Source: Xylocopa sonorina
Taxonomy: Eukaryota > Arthropoda > Insecta > Hymenoptera > Apidae
Direction of reading: 5' to 3'
Assembly: GCF_050948175.1 (NCBI RefSeq)
Contig: NW_027490127.1
Location: forward strand, 310,001 to 374,000
DNA: 64,000 bases
A program made the translations under genes and the position numbers. Below are positions 24,431-39,500 of this stretch, in pieces (the first letter of the stretch is position 1; each line of letters opens with the position of its first letter). The notes beneath the pieces are model-generated. The model ran no database searches and had not been told where the DNA came from. It saw nothing but the letters and a program-made list of their open reading frames with translations.

Positions 24431-27400
24431 AAGAAATGTAAATGCAACATTTCCTTGCTAGGAAATGGCGTTTGCAGATGTCTACGTATCGAAGCAATAG
24501 AGTTTTAATGCTCCTTAAATCGCGATATCGCATCTCATTTCTATGTTTCGTGATAAGGTATAATATTCATTGCGAAGTGTCATGTATACCTCGTACTCAC
24601 TTCAAAAGAATGCAAATGCGACACTTCCACGCTAGGAAATAGCGCCTGCAGATGTCTACGTATCGTGGCAGTAGAGTTCTAATGCTTCTCAAAGCGCGAT
24701 ATAGCATCTCATTTCTATGTGTCATTATAAGATATAATATTCATTGCGAAGTGTCACGTATTCCTCGCATACACTTCAAAAGAAGGTGAATGCGGCACTT
24801 CCTTGCTAGAAAGTAAAGTTTGCAGATGTCTACATATCGATACAATATATTTCTAATGCTTCTCAGAACGCGATATCGCATCACATATCTATGCTTCATG
24901 ATAGGATATAATATTCATTGCGAAGTGTCATGTATACCTTGCACATACTTCAAATAAATGTAAATGCGACACTTCCTTGCTAGGACGTTGCGTTTGCAGA
25001 TGTCTACGTATCGATGCAGTAGAGTTCTAATGCTTCTTAAAACGCGATATCGCATCCCATTTTTATGTTTCATGTTAGCATATAATATTCATTGCGAAGT
25101 GTCATGTGTACCTCGTATTCACTTCAGATGAATGTAAATGCGACACTTCCTTGCTAGGAAATAGCGTTTGCAGATGTCTACGTATCGATGCAATAGATTT
25201 CTAGTGCTTCTTAAATCGCTATATCGCATCTCATTTCTATGTTTCATGATAAGATATAACATTCATTGTGCACTGTTATGTATACCTCGTATTCACTTCA
25301 AAAGAATGTAACTGCGACCCTTCCTTTCAAGGAAATTACGTTTCCAGATGTCTACGTATCGAAGCAATAGAGTTCTAATACTTCTTAAAACGCGATATAG
25401 ACTGCCATTTCTATGTTTCATGATAAGATATAATACTCATTGCGCAGTGTTATGTATACCTCGTATTCACTTCAAAAGAATGTAAATGCGACACTTCCTT
25501 GCTAGGACGTTACGTTTGCAGATATCTACGTATCGAAGCAATAGAGTTGTAATGCTTCTTAAATCGCGATATCGCATCTCATTTCTATGTCGCATGATAA
25601 GAAATAATATCCATTACGAAGTGTTATGTATTCCTCGTCTACACTTCAAATGAATGTAAATGCGACACTTCCATTCTAGGAAATTACGTATCCAGATGTC
25701 TACGTATCGAAGCAATAGAGTTCTAATGCTTCTTAAATCCCGATATCGCATCTGATTTCTATGTTTCACGATAAGACATAACATTCATTGTGCAGTGTTA
25801 TGTATACCTCGTATTCAGTTCAGAAGAATCTAGTTGCGACACTTCCTTGCTAGGAAATAGGGTCTGCATATGTCTACGTATCGTAGCAATAGAGTTCTAA
25901 TACTTCTTAAAACGCGATATCGCATCTCATTTCTATGTTTCATGATAAGATGTAATATTCATTGCGGGGTGTCATGTATACCTCGTATTCAATTCAAAAG
26001 AATGTAAATGCGACACTTCCTTGCTAGGAAGTAGCGTTTGCAGATGTCTACGTATCGAAGCAATAGATTTCTAATGCTACGTAAATCGCGATATCGCATC
26101 TCGTTTCTATGTTGCATGGTAAGATATAATATTCATTGTGGATTGTTATGTATACCTCGCATACACTTCAAATGAATGTAAATGCGACACTTCCTTGCTA
26201 GGAAATAGCGTTTGCAGACGTCTACATATCGAGGCAAAGGAGTTTTAATGCTTCTTATATCGCGATATCGCATCTCACTTCTACGTTTCATGGTAAGATA
26301 TAATATTCATTGTGGACTGTTATGTATGCCTCGTTTTCACTTCAAACGAATGTAAATAGGACACTTCCATGCTAGGAAATAGCGTTTGCAGATGTCTACG
26401 TATCGAAGCAATAGAGTTTTAATGCTCCTTAAGTCGCGATATCGCATCTCATATCTTTGTTTCATGATAAGATATAATATTCATTGCGGAGTGTCATGTA
26501 TACCTCGTATTCACTTCAACAGAATGTAAATTCGACACTTCCTTCCTAGAACATAGCGTTTGCAGAAGTCTACGTATCGTAGCAATAGAGTTCTAATGCT
26601 TCTTAAAACGCAATACCGCACGTCACTTCTATGTTTCATGATGATATAATATTCATTGCGATGTGTCATGTATACCTCGTATTCGCTTCAAAAGAATGTT
26701 AATGCGACACTTCCTTGCAAGGAAATAGCGTTTGCAGATGTCTACTGATCGTAGCAATAGAGTTCTAATGCTTCTTAAAACGCAATACCGCACCTCAATT
26801 CTATGTTTCATGATGATATAATATTCATTGCGATGTGTCATGTATACCTCATATTCGCTTCAAAAGAATGTAAATGCGACACTTCCTTGCAAGGAAATAG
26901 CGTTTGCAGATGTATACGTATCGTAGCAATAGAGTTCTAATGCTTCTTAAATCGCGAAATCGCATCTCATTTCTGTTTCGTGAAGATATAGTATTCATTG
27001 CGAAGTATCATGTAAACCACGTATTGACTTCAAGAGAATGTAAATGCGACACTTCCTTGCTAGGAAATAGCGTCTCCAGATGTCTACGTATAGAAACAAT
27101 AGGGTTCTAATGCTTCTTAAGACGAGACTTCGCATCTCATTTGTTTGTTTCATGATGAGATATAATATTCATTGCGAAGTGTCATGTATACCTCGTATTC
27201 ACTTCAAATGAATGTAAATGCGACACTTGCTTGCTAGGAAATAGCGTTTGCAGATGTCTACATATCGACGCAATAGAGTTTTAATGCTCCTTAAATAGAG
27301 TTATCGCATCTCATTTCTTTGTATCATGATAAGATATAATATTCATTGCGAAGTGTCATGTAAACCTCGTATTCACTTCAAAAGAATGTAAATGCGACAC

Positions 27401-30400
27401 TTCCTTGCTAGGAAATAGAGTTTGCAGATGTCTACGTAACGTAGCAATAGGGATCTAACGCTTCTTAAAAAGCGATATCGCATCTCATTTCTATGTGTCA
27501 TGATGAGATATAATATTCATTGCGAAGTGTCATGTATACCTCGTATTTACTTCAAAGAAATGTAAATGCAACATTTCCTTGCTAGGAAATAGCGTTTGCA
27601 GATGTCTACGTATCGAAGCAATAGAGTTTTAATGCTCCTTAAATCGCGATATCGCATCTCATTTCTATGTTTCGTGATAAGGTATAATATTCATTGCGAA
27701 GTGTCATGTATACCTCGTACTCACTTCAAAAGAATGCAAATGCGACACTTCCTCGCTAGGAAATAGCGCCTGCAGATGTCTACGTATCGTGGCAGTAGAG
27801 TTCTAATGCTTCTCAAAGCGCGATATAGCATCTCATTTCTATGTGTCATTATAAGATATAATATTCATTGCGAAGTGTCACGTATTCCTCGCATACACTT
27901 CAAAAGAAGGTGAACGCGGCACTTCCTTGCTAGAAAGTAAAGTTTGCAGATGTCTACATATCGATACAATATATTTCTAATGCTTCTCAGAACGCGATAT
28001 CGCATCACATATCTATGTTTCATGATAGGATATAATATTCATTGCGAAGTGTCATGTATACCTTGCACATACTTCAAATAAATGTAAATGCGACACTTCC
28101 TTGCTAGGACGTTGCGTTTGCAGATGTCTACGTATCGATGCAGTAGAGTTCTAATGCTTCTTATATCGCGATATCGCATCTCATTTCTATGTTTCATTAT
28201 AAGATATAATATTCATTGCGAAGTGTTATGTATTCCACTTCTACACTTCAAATGAATGTAAATGCCACAGTTTCATGCTAGGAAATAGCGTTTGCAGACG
28301 TCTACGTATCGTAGCAGTAGATATCTAATGCTTCTTAAAACGAGATATAGCATCTCATTTCTATGTTTCATGATAAGATATAATATTCATTGTGGACGGT
28401 TATGTATACCTCGTATTCACCTCAATAGAGTGTAAGTGCGACACTTCCTTGCAATTAAATAGCGTTTGCAGATGTCTCCGTATCGAAGCAGTAGATTTCT
28501 AATGCTTCTTAAAACGCGATATCGCATCCCATTTTTATGTTTCATGTTAGCATATAATATTCATTGCGAAGTGTCATGTGTACCTCGTATTCACTTCAGA
28601 TGAATGTAAATGCGACACTTCCTTGCTAGGAAATAGCGTTTGCAGATGTCTACGTATCGATGCAATAGATTTCTAGTGCTTCTTAAATCGCTATATCGCA
28701 TCTCATTTCTATGTTTCATGATAAGATATAACATTCATTGTGCACTGTTATGTATACCTCGTATTCACTTCAAAAGAATGTAACTGCGACACTTCCTTTC
28801 AAGGAAATTACGTTTCCAGATGTCTACGTATCGAAGCAATAGAGTTCTAATACTTCTTAAAACGCGATATAGACTGCCATTTCTATGTTTCATGATAAGA
28901 TATAATACTCATTGCGCAGTGTTATGTATACCTCGTATTCACTTCAAAAGAATGTAAATGCGACACTTCCTTGCTAGGACGTTGCGTTTGCAGATATCTA
29001 CGTATCTTAAATCGCTTCTTAAATCGCGATATCGCATCTCATTTCTATGTCGCATGATAAGAAATAATATCCATTACGAAGTGTTATGTATTCCTCGTCT
29101 ACACTTCAAATGAATGTAAATGCGACACTTCCATTCTAGGAAATTACGTATCCAGATGTCTACGTATCGAAGCAATAGAGTTCTAATGCTTCTTAAATCC
29201 CGATATCGCATCTGATTTCTATGTTTCACGATAAGACATAACATTCATTGTGCAGTGTTATGTATACCTCGTATTCAGTTCAGAAGAATCTAATTGCGAC
29301 ACTTCCTTGCTAGGAAATAGGGTCTGCATATGTCTACGTATCGTAGCAATAGAGTTCTAATACTTCTTAAAACGCGATATAGACTGCCATTTCTATGTTT
29401 CATGATAAGATATAATACTCATTGCGCAGTGTTATGTATACCTCGTATTCACTTCAAAAGAATGTAAATGCGACACTTCCTTGCTAGGACGTTACGTTTG
29501 CAGATATCTACGTATCGAAGCAATAGAGTTCTAATACTTCTTAAAACGCGATATAGACTGCCATTTCTATGTTTCATGATAAGATATAATACTCATTGCG
29601 CAGTGTTATGTATACCTCGTATTCACTTCAAAAGAATGTAAATGCGACACTTCCTTGCTAGGACGTTACGTTTGCAGATATCTACGTATCGAAGCAATAG
29701 AGTTGTAATGCTTCTTAAATCGCGATATCGCATCTCATTTCTATGTCGCATGATAAGAAATAATATCCATTACGAAGTGTTATGTATTCCTCGTCTACAC
29801 TTCAAATGAATGTAAATGCGACACTTCCATTCTAGGAAATTACGTATCCAGATGTCTACGTATCGAAGCAATAGAGTTCTAATGCTTCTTAAATCCCGAT
29901 ATCGCATCTGATTTCTATGTTTCACGATAAGACATAACATTCATTGTGCAGTGTTATGTATACCTCGTATTCAGTTCAGAAGAATCTAATTGCGACACTT
30001 CCTTGCTAGGAAATAGGGTCTGCATATGTCTACGTATCGTAGCAATAGAGTTCTAATACTTCTTAAAACGCGATATCGCATCTCATTTCTATGTTTCATG
30101 ATAAGATGTAATATTCATTGCGGGGTGTCATGTATACCTCGTATTCAATTCAAAAGAATGTAAATGCGACACTTCCTTGCTAGGAAGTAGCGTTTGCAGA
30201 TGTCTACGTATCGAAGCAATAGATTTCTAATGCTACGTAAATCGCGATATCGCATCTCGTTTCTATGTTGCATGGTAAGATATAATATTCATTGTGGATT
30301 GTTATGTATACCTCGCATACACTTCAAATGAATGTAAATGCGACACTTCCTTGCTAGGAAATAGCGTTTGCAGACGTCTACATATCGAGGCAAAGGAGTT

Positions 30401-33400
30401 TTAATGCTTCTTATATCGCGATATCGCATCTCACTTCTACGTTTCATGGTAAGATATAATATTCATTGTGGACTGTTATGTATGCCTCGTTTTCACTTCA
30501 AACGAATGTAAATAGGACACTTCCATGCTAGGAAATAGCGTTTGCAGATGTCTACGTATCGAAGCAATAGAGTTTTAATGCTCCTTAAGTCGCGATATCG
30601 CATCTCATATCTTTGTTTCATGATAAGATATAATATTCATTGCGGAGTGTCATGTATACCTCGTATTCACTTCAACAGAATGTAAATTCGACACTTCCTT
30701 CCTAGAACATAGCGTTTGCAGAAGTCTACGTATCGTAGCAATAGAGTTCTAATGCTTCTTAAAACGCAATACCGCACGTCACTTCTATGTTTCATGATGA
30801 TATAATATTCATTGCGATGTGTCATGTATACCTCGTATTCGCTTCAAAAGAATGTTAATGCGACACTTCCTTGCAAGGAAATAGCGTTTGCAGATGTCTA
30901 CTGATCGTAGCAATAGAGTTCTAATGCTTCTTAAAACGCAATACCGCACCTCAATTCTATGTTTCATGATGATATAATATTCATTGCGATGTGTCATGTA
31001 TACCTCATATTCGCTTCAAAAGAATGTAAATGCGACACTTCCTTGCAAGGAAATAGCGTTTGCAGATGTATACGTATCGTAGCAATAGAGTTCTAATGCT
31101 TCTTAAATCGCGAAATCGCATCTCATTTCTGTTTCGTGAAGATATAGTATTCATTGCGAAGTATCATGTAAACCACGTATTGACTTCAAGAGAATGTAAA
31201 TGCGACACTTCCTTGCTAGGAAATAGCGTCTCCAGATGTCTACGTATAGAAACAATAGGGTTCTAATGCTTCTTAAGACGAGACTTCGCATCTCATTTGT
31301 TTGTTTCATGATGAGATATAATATTCATTGCGAAGTGTCATGTATACCTCGTATTCACTTCAAATGAATGTAAATGCGACACTTGCTTGCTAGGAAATAG
31401 CGTTTGCAGATGTCTACATATCGACGCAATAGAGTTTTAATGCTCCTTAAATAGAGTTATCGCATCTCATTTCTTTGTATCATGATAAGATATAATATTC
31501 ATTGCGAAGTGTCATGTAAACCTCGTATTCACTTCAAAAGAATGTAAATGCGACACTTCCTTGCTAGGAAATAGAGTTTGCAGATGTCTACGTAACGTAG
31601 CAATAGGGATCTAACGCTTCTTAAAAAGCGATATCGCATCTCATTTCTATGTGTCATGATGAGATATAATATTCATTGCGAAGTGTCATGTATACCTCGT
31701 ATTTACTTCAAAGAAATGTAAATGCAACATTTCCTTGCTAGGAAATAGCGTTTGCAGATGTCTACGTATCGAAGCAATAGAGTTTTAATGCTCCTTAAAT
31801 CGCGATATCGCATCTCATTTCTATGTTTCGTGATAAGGTATAATATTCATTGCGAAGTGTCATGTATACCTCGTACTCACTTCAAAAGAATGCAAATGCG
31901 ACACTTCCTCGCTAGGAAATAGCGCCTGCAGATGTCTACGTATCGTGGCAGTAGAGTTCTAATGCTTCTCAAAGCGCGATATAGCATCTCATTTCTATGT
32001 GTCATTATAAGATATAATATTCATTGCGAAGTGTCACGTATTCCTCGCATACACTTCAAAAGAAGGTGAACGCGGCACTTCCTTGCTAGAAAGTAAAGTT
32101 TGCAGATGTCTACATATCGATACAATATATTTCTAATGCTTCTCAGAACGCGATATCGCATCACATATCTATGTTTCATGATAGGATATAATATTCATTG
32201 CGAAGTGTCATGTATACCTTGCACATACTTCAAATAAATGTAAATGCGACACTTCCTTGCTAGGACGTTGCGTTTGCAGATGTCTACGTATCGATGCAGT
32301 AGAGTTCTAATGCTTCTTATATCGCGATATCGCATCTCATTTCTATGTTTCATTATAAGATATAATATTCATTGCGAAGTGTTATGTATTCCACTTCTAC
32401 ACTTCAAATGAATGTAAATGCCACAGTTTCATGCTAGGAAATAGCGTTTGCAGACGTCTACGTATCGTAGCAGTAGATATCTAATGCTTCTTAAAACGAG
32501 ATATAGCATCTCATTTCTATGTTTCATGATAAGATATAATATTCATTGTGGACGGTTATGTATACCTCGTATTCACCTCAATAGAATGTAAGTGCGACAC
32601 TTCCTTGCAATTAAATAGCGTTTGCAGATGTCTCCGTATCGAAGCAGTAGATTTCTAATGCTTCTTAAAACGCGATATCGCATCCCATTTTTATGTTTCA
32701 TGTTAGCATATAATATTCATTGCGAAGTGTCATGTGTACCTCGTATTCACTTCAGATGAATGTAAATGCGACACTTCCTTGCTAGGAAATAGCGTTTGCA
32801 GATGTCTACGTATCGATGCAATAGATTTCTAGTGCTTCTTAAATCGCTATATCGCATCTCATTTCTATGTTTCATGATAAGATATAACATTCATTGTGCA
32901 CTGTTATGTATACCTCGTATTCACTTCAAAAGAATGTAACTGCGACACTTCCTTTCAAGGAAATTACGTTTCCAGATGTCTACGTATCGAAGCAATAGAG
33001 TTCTAATACTTCTTAAAACGCGATATAGACTGCCATTTCTATGTTTCATGATAAGATATAATACTCATTGCGCAGTGTTATGTATACCTCGTATTCACTT
33101 CAAAAGAATGTAAATGCGACACTTCCTTGCTAGGACGTTGCGTTTGCAGATATCTACGTATCTTAAATCGCTTCTTAAATCGCGATATCGCATCTCATTT
33201 CTATGTCGCATGATAAGAAATAATATCCATTACGAAGTGTTATGTATTCCTCGTCTACACTTCAAATGAATGTAAATGCGACACTTCCATTCTAGGAAAT
33301 TACGTATCCAGATGTCTACGTATCGAAGCAATAGAGTTCTAATGCTTCTTAAATCCCGATATCGCATCTGATTTCTATGTTTCACGATAAGACATAACAT

Positions 33401-34760
33401 TCATTGTGCAGTGTTATGTATACCTCGTATTCAGTTCAGAAGAATCTAATTGCGACACTTCCTTGCTAGGAAATAGGGTCTGCATATGTCTACGTATCGT
33501 AGCAATAGAGTTCTAATACTTCTTAAAACGCGATATCGCATCTCATTTCTATGTTTCATGATAAGATGTAATATTCATTGCGGGGTGTCATGTATACCTC
33601 GTATTCAATTCAAAAGAATGTAAATGCGACACTTCTTTGCTAGGAAGTAGCGTTTGCAGATGTCTACGTATCGAAGCAATAGATTTCTAATGCTACGTAA
33701 ATCGCGATATCGCATCTCGTTTCTATGTTGCATGATAAGATATAATATTCATTGTGGATTGTTATGTATACCTCGCATACACTTCAAATGAATGTAAATG
33801 CGACACTTCCTTGCTAGGAAATAGCGTTTGCAGACGTCTACATATCGAGGCAAAGGAGTTTTAATGCTTCTTATATCGCGATATCGCATCTCACTTCTAC
33901 GTTTCATGGTAAGATATAATATTCATTGTGGACTGTTATGTATGCCTCGTTTTCACTTCAAACGAATGTAAATAGGACACTTCCATGCTAGGAAATAGCG
34001 TTTGCAGATGTCTACGTATCGAAGCAATAGAGTTTTAATGCTCCTTAAGTCGCGATATCGCATCCCATTTCTTTGTTTCATGATAAGATATAATATTCAT
34101 TGCGGAGTGTCATGTATACCTCGTATTCACTTCAACAGAATGTAAATTCGACACTTCCTTCCTAGGACATAGCGTTTGCAGAAGTCTACGTATCGTAGCA
34201 ATAGAGTTCTAATGCTTCTTAAAACGCAATACCGCACGTCACTTCTATGTTTCATGATGATATAATATTCATTGCGCTGTGTCATGTATACCTCGTATTC
34301 GCTTCAAAAGAATGTAAATGCGACACTTCCTTGCAAGGAAATAGCGTTTGCAGATGTCTACTGATCGTAGCAACAGAGTTCTAATGCTTCTTAAAACGCA
34401 ATACCGCACCTCAATTCTATGTTTCATGATGATATAATATTCATTGCGATGTGTCATGTATACCTCATATTCGCTTCAAAAGAATGTAAATGCGACACTT
34501 CCTTGCAAGGAAATAGCGTTTGCAGATGTATACGTATCGTAGCAATAGAGTTCTAATGCTTCTTAAATCGCGATATCGCATCTCATTTCTGTTTCGTGAA
34601 GATATAGTATTCATTGCGAAGTGTCATGTAAACCACGTATTGACTTCAAGAGAATGTAAATGCGACACTTCCTTGCTAGGAAATAGCGTCTCCAGATGTC
34701 TACGTATAGAAACAATAGGGTTCTAATGCTTCTTAAGACGAGACTTCGCATCTCATTTGT
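24430..34760 (+). repeat. Higher-order repeat: three tandem copies of 18, 24 and ~20 monomers
   Basis: The rare AAGAAATGTAAATGCAACAT variant opens three successive copies at about 24431, 27555 and 31711. Copy lengths are 3,124 bp (A), 4,156 bp (B) and roughly 3.05 kb before the third copy (C) loses register near 34760. Copy A lacks two monomers found in B and C (about 28160-28510 in B). Copy B has four extra monomers compared with C (about 29360-30055), because the offset drops from 4,156 to 3,460 bp across that point. A 12-bp-shorter variant monomer at 29001-29028 is shared with 33157-33184 and absent from A, so C is closer to B. Confidence 0.9.
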
Positions 34761-36525
34761 TTGTTTCATGATAAGATATAATATTCATTGCGAAGTGTCA
34801 TGTATACCTCGTATTCGCTTCAAAAGAATGTAAATAGGACACTTCCATGCTAGGAAATAGCGTTTGCAGATGTCTACGTATCGAAGCTATAGAGTTTTAA
34901 TGCTCCTTAAATCGCGATATCGCATCTCATTTCTTTGTTTCATGATAAGATATAGTATTCATTGCGGAGTGTCATGTATACCTCGTATTCACTTCAACAA
35001 AATGTAAATCCGACATTTCCTTCCTAGGAAATAGCGTTTGCAGATGTCTACGTTTCGTAGCAATAGAGTTCTAATGCTTCTTAAAACGCAATACCGCACG
35101 TCACTTCTATGTTTCATGATGATATAATATTGATTGCGATGTGTCATGTATACCTCGTATTCGCTTCAAAAGAATGTAAATGCGACACTTCCTTGCTAGG
35201 AAATAGAATTTGCAGATGTCTACATATCGTAGCAATAGGGTTCTAAAGCATCCTAAAACGCGATATCGAATCTCATTTCTGTGTGTCATGATGAGATATA
35301 ATATTCATTGCGAAGTGTCATGTATACCTCGTATTCACTTCAACAGAATGTAAATTCGACACTTCCTTCCTAGGACATAGCGTTTGCAGAAGTCTACGTA
35401 TCGTAGCAATAGAGTTCTAATGCTTCTTAAAACGCAATACCGCACGTCACTTCTATGTTTCATGATGATATAATATTCATTGCGCTGTGTCATGTATACC
35501 TCGTATTCGCTTCAAAAGAATGTAAATGCGACACTTCCTTGCAAGGAAATAGCGTTTGCAGATGTCTACTGATCGTAGCAACAGAGTTCTAATGCTTCTT
35601 AAAACGCAATACCGCACCTCAATTCTATGTTTCATGATGATATAATATTCATTGCGATGTGTCATGTATACCTCATATTCGCTTCAAAAGAATGTAAATG
35701 CGACACTTCCTTGCAAGGAAATAGCGTTTGCAGATGTATACGTATCGTAGCAATAGAGTTCTAATGCTTCTTAAATCGCGATATCGCATCTCATTTCTGT
35801 TTCGTGAAGATATAGTATTCATTGCGAAGTGTCATGTAAACCACGTATTGACTTCAAGAGAATGTAAATGCGACACTTCCTTGCTAGGAAATAGCGTCTC
35901 CAGATGTCTACGTATAGAAACAATAGGGTTCTAATGCTTCTTAAGACGAGACTTCGCATCTCATTTGTTTGTTTCATGATAAGATATAATATTCATTGCG
36001 AAGTGTCATGTATACCTCGTATTCGCTTCAAAAGAATGTAAATAGGACACTTCCATGCTAGGAAATAGCGTTTGCAGATGTCTACGTATCGAAGCTATAG
36101 AATTTTAATGCTCCTTAAATCGCGATATCGCATCTCATTTCTTTGTTTCATGATAAGATATAGTATTCATTGCGGAGTGTCATGTATACCTCGTATTCAC
36201 TTCAACAAAATGTAAATCCGACATTTCCTTCCTAGGAAATAGCGTTTGCAGATGTCTACGTTTCGTAGCAATAGAGTTCTAATGCTTCTTAAAACGCAAT
36301 ACCGCACGTCACTTCTATGTTTCATGATGATATAATATTGATTGCGATGTGTCATGTATACCTCGTATTCGCTTCAAAAGAATGTAAATGCGACACTTCC
36401 TTGCTAGGAAATAGAATTTGCAGATGTCTACATATCGTAGCAATAGGGTTCTAAAGCATCCTAAAACGCGATATCGAATCTCATTTCTGTGTGTCATGAT
36501 GAGATATAATATTCATTGCGAAGTG
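34110..36525 (+). repeat. 7-mer tandem duplication, 1,208-bp offset
   Basis: Two adjacent copies, about 34110-35317 and 35318-36525, are almost identical at an offset of 1,208 bp (seven monomers including short type B units). In the parts compared I noticed a single substitution, AGAGTTTT against AGAATTTT (near 34893 and 36101). This appears to be among the youngest duplications in the array. Confidence 0.9.
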
Positions 36526-39500
36526 TCATGTATAACTCGTATTCAGTTCAAAAGAACGTAAATGCGACACTTCCTTGCTAGGAAATAGCGTTTCCAGATG
36601 TCCACGTATAGAAACAATAGGGTTCTAATGCTTCTTAAAACGAGACTTCGCATCTCAGTTCTATGTTTCATGATGGGATATAATATTCATTGCGAAGTGT
36701 CATGTATACCTCGTATTCACTTCAAATGAATGTAAATGCGACACTTGCTTGCTAGGAAATAGCGTTTGCAGATGTCTACATATCGACGCAATAGAGTTTT
36801 AATGCTCCTTAAATCGCGATATCGCATCTCATTTCTTTGTTTCATGATAAGATATAATATTCATTGCGGAGTGTCATGTATACCTCGTATTCACTTCAAC
36901 AGAATGTAAATCCGACACTTCCTTGCTAGGAAATAGCGTTTGCAGATGTCTACGTATCGTAGCAATAGAGTTCTAATGCTTCTTAAAACGCAATACCGCA
37001 CGTCACTTCTATGTTTCATGATGATATAATATTCATTGCGATGTGTCATGTATACCTCGTATTCGCTTCAAAAGAATGTAAATGCGGCACTTCCTTGCAA
37101 GGAAATAGCGTTCGCAGATGTCTACTTATCGTAGCAATAGAGTTCTAATGCTTCTTAGAACGCAATACCGCACCTCACTTCTATGTTTCATGATGTTATA
37201 ATATTCATTGCGAAGTGTCATGTAAACCTCGTATTCTCTTCAAAAGAATGTAAGTGCGACACTTCCTTGCTAGGAAATAGAGTTTGCAGATGTCAACGTA
37301 TCGTAGCAATAGAGTTCTAACCCTTCTTAAAATGCGATATAGCATCTCATTTCTATGTGTCCTGATGAGATATAATATTCATTGCGAAGTGTCATGTATA
37401 CCTGGTATTCACTTCAAAAGAATGTAAATGCGACACTTCCCTGCTAGAAAATAGTGATTCCAGATGTCTACGTATCGTAGCAAAAGGGTTCTAACGTTTC
37501 TTAAAACGCGATATCGCATCTCATTTCTTTGTGACATGATGAGATATAATATTCATTGCGAAGTGTCATGTATACCTCGTATTCACTTCAGAAGAATGTA
37601 AATGCGACACATTCTTGCTAGGATATAGCGTTTACAGATGTCTACATATCGTAGCAATAGAGTTCTAATGCTTCTTAAAACGGAATACCGCACCTCACTT
37701 CTATGTTTCATGAAGTTATAATATTCATTGCGAAGTGTCATGTAAACCTCGTATTCTCTCCAAAAGAATGTAAGTGCGACACTTCCTTGCTAGGAAATAG
37801 AGTTTGCAGATGTCTACGTATAGAAACAGTGGGGTACTAATGATTCTTAGAACGAGACTTCGCTTCCCATTTCTATGTTTCATGATAAGATATAATATTC
37901 ATTGCGAAGTGTCATGTATAACTCGTATTCACTTCAAAAGAATGTAAATGCGACACTTCCTTGCTAGGAAATAGCGTTTCCAGATGTCTACGTATCGTAG
38001 CAATAGAGTACTAATGCATCTTAAAACGCCATATCGCATCTCATTTCTATGTCTCATGACAAGATATAATATTCATTGCGAAGTGTCATGTATACCTCGT
38101 ATTCGCTTCAAAAGAATGTAAATGCGACACTTCCTTGCAAGGAAATAGCGTTTGCAGATGTCTACTTATAGTAGCAATAGTGTTCTAATGCTTCTTAAAA
38201 CGCAATACCGCACCTCACTTCTATGTTTCATGATGTTATAATATTCATTGCGAAGTGTCATGTACACCTCGTATTCTCTTCAAAAGAATGTAAATGCGAC
38301 ACTTCCTTGCTAGGAAATAGCGATTCTAGATGTATAAGTGTAGAAACAATAGAGTTCTAATGCTTCTTAAAACGAGACTTCGCAACTCATTTTTATGTTT
38401 CATGATAAGATATAATATTCATTGCGAAGTGTTATGTATACCTCGTATTCACTTCAAAAGAATGTAAATCCGACACTTCCTTCCTAGGAAATAGCCTTTG
38501 CAGATGTCTACGTATCGTAGAAATAGAGTTCTAATGCATCTTAAAACGCCATATCGCAACTCATTTCTATGTCTCATGACAAGATATAATATTCATTGAG
38601 AAAGTGTCATGTATACCTCGTATTCGCTTCAAAAGAATGTAAATGCGACACTTCCTTGCAAGGAAATAGGGTTTGCAGATGTCTACTTATCGTAGCAATA
38701 GAGTTCTAATGCTTCTTAAAACGCAATACCGCACCTCACTTCTATGTTTCATGATGTTATAATATTCATTGCGAAGTGCCATGTAAACCTCGTATTCTCT
38801 TCAAAAGAATGTGAATGCCACACTTCCTTGCTAGGAAATAGAGTTTGCAGATGTCTACGTATAGAAACAATGGAGTACTAATGCTTCTTAGAACGAGACT
38901 TCGCTCCTCATTTCTATGTTTCATGATAAGATATAATATTCATTGCGAAGTGTCATGTATACCTCGTATTCACTTCAAATTAATGTAAATGCGACACCTG
39001 CTTGCTAGGTAATAGCGTTTGCAGATGTCTACTTATCGAAGCAATAGAGTTTTAATGCTCCTTAAATCGCGATATCGCATCTCATTTCTTTGTTTCATGA
39101 TGAGATATAATATTCATTGCGAAGTGACATGTATAACTCGTATTCAGTTCAAAAGAATGGAAATGCGACACTTCCTTGCTAGGAAATAGCGTTTCCAGCT
39201 GTCTACGTATAGAAACAATAAGGTTCTAATGCTTCTTAAAATGCAATACCGCACCTCATTTCTATGTTTCATGATGATATAATATTCATTGCGAAGTGTC
39301 ATGTAAACCTAGTATTCACTTCAAATGAATGTAAATGCGACACTTGCTTGCTAGGAAATAGCGTTTGCAGATGTCTACATATCGACGCAATAGAATTTTA
39401 ATGCTCCTTAAATCGCGATATCGCATCTCATTTCTATGTCTCATGACAAGATATAATATTCATTGCGAAGTGTCATGTATACCTCGTATTCGCTTCAAAA

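Noticed and set aside
4236..36497. Many 60-72-codon open frames on both strands inside the satellite, often identical between positions
   Set aside because: They are translations of the same satellite monomer. Because 174 is a multiple of 3, a frame open through one monomer tends to stay open into the next. No start context, domain or codon bias supports coding.
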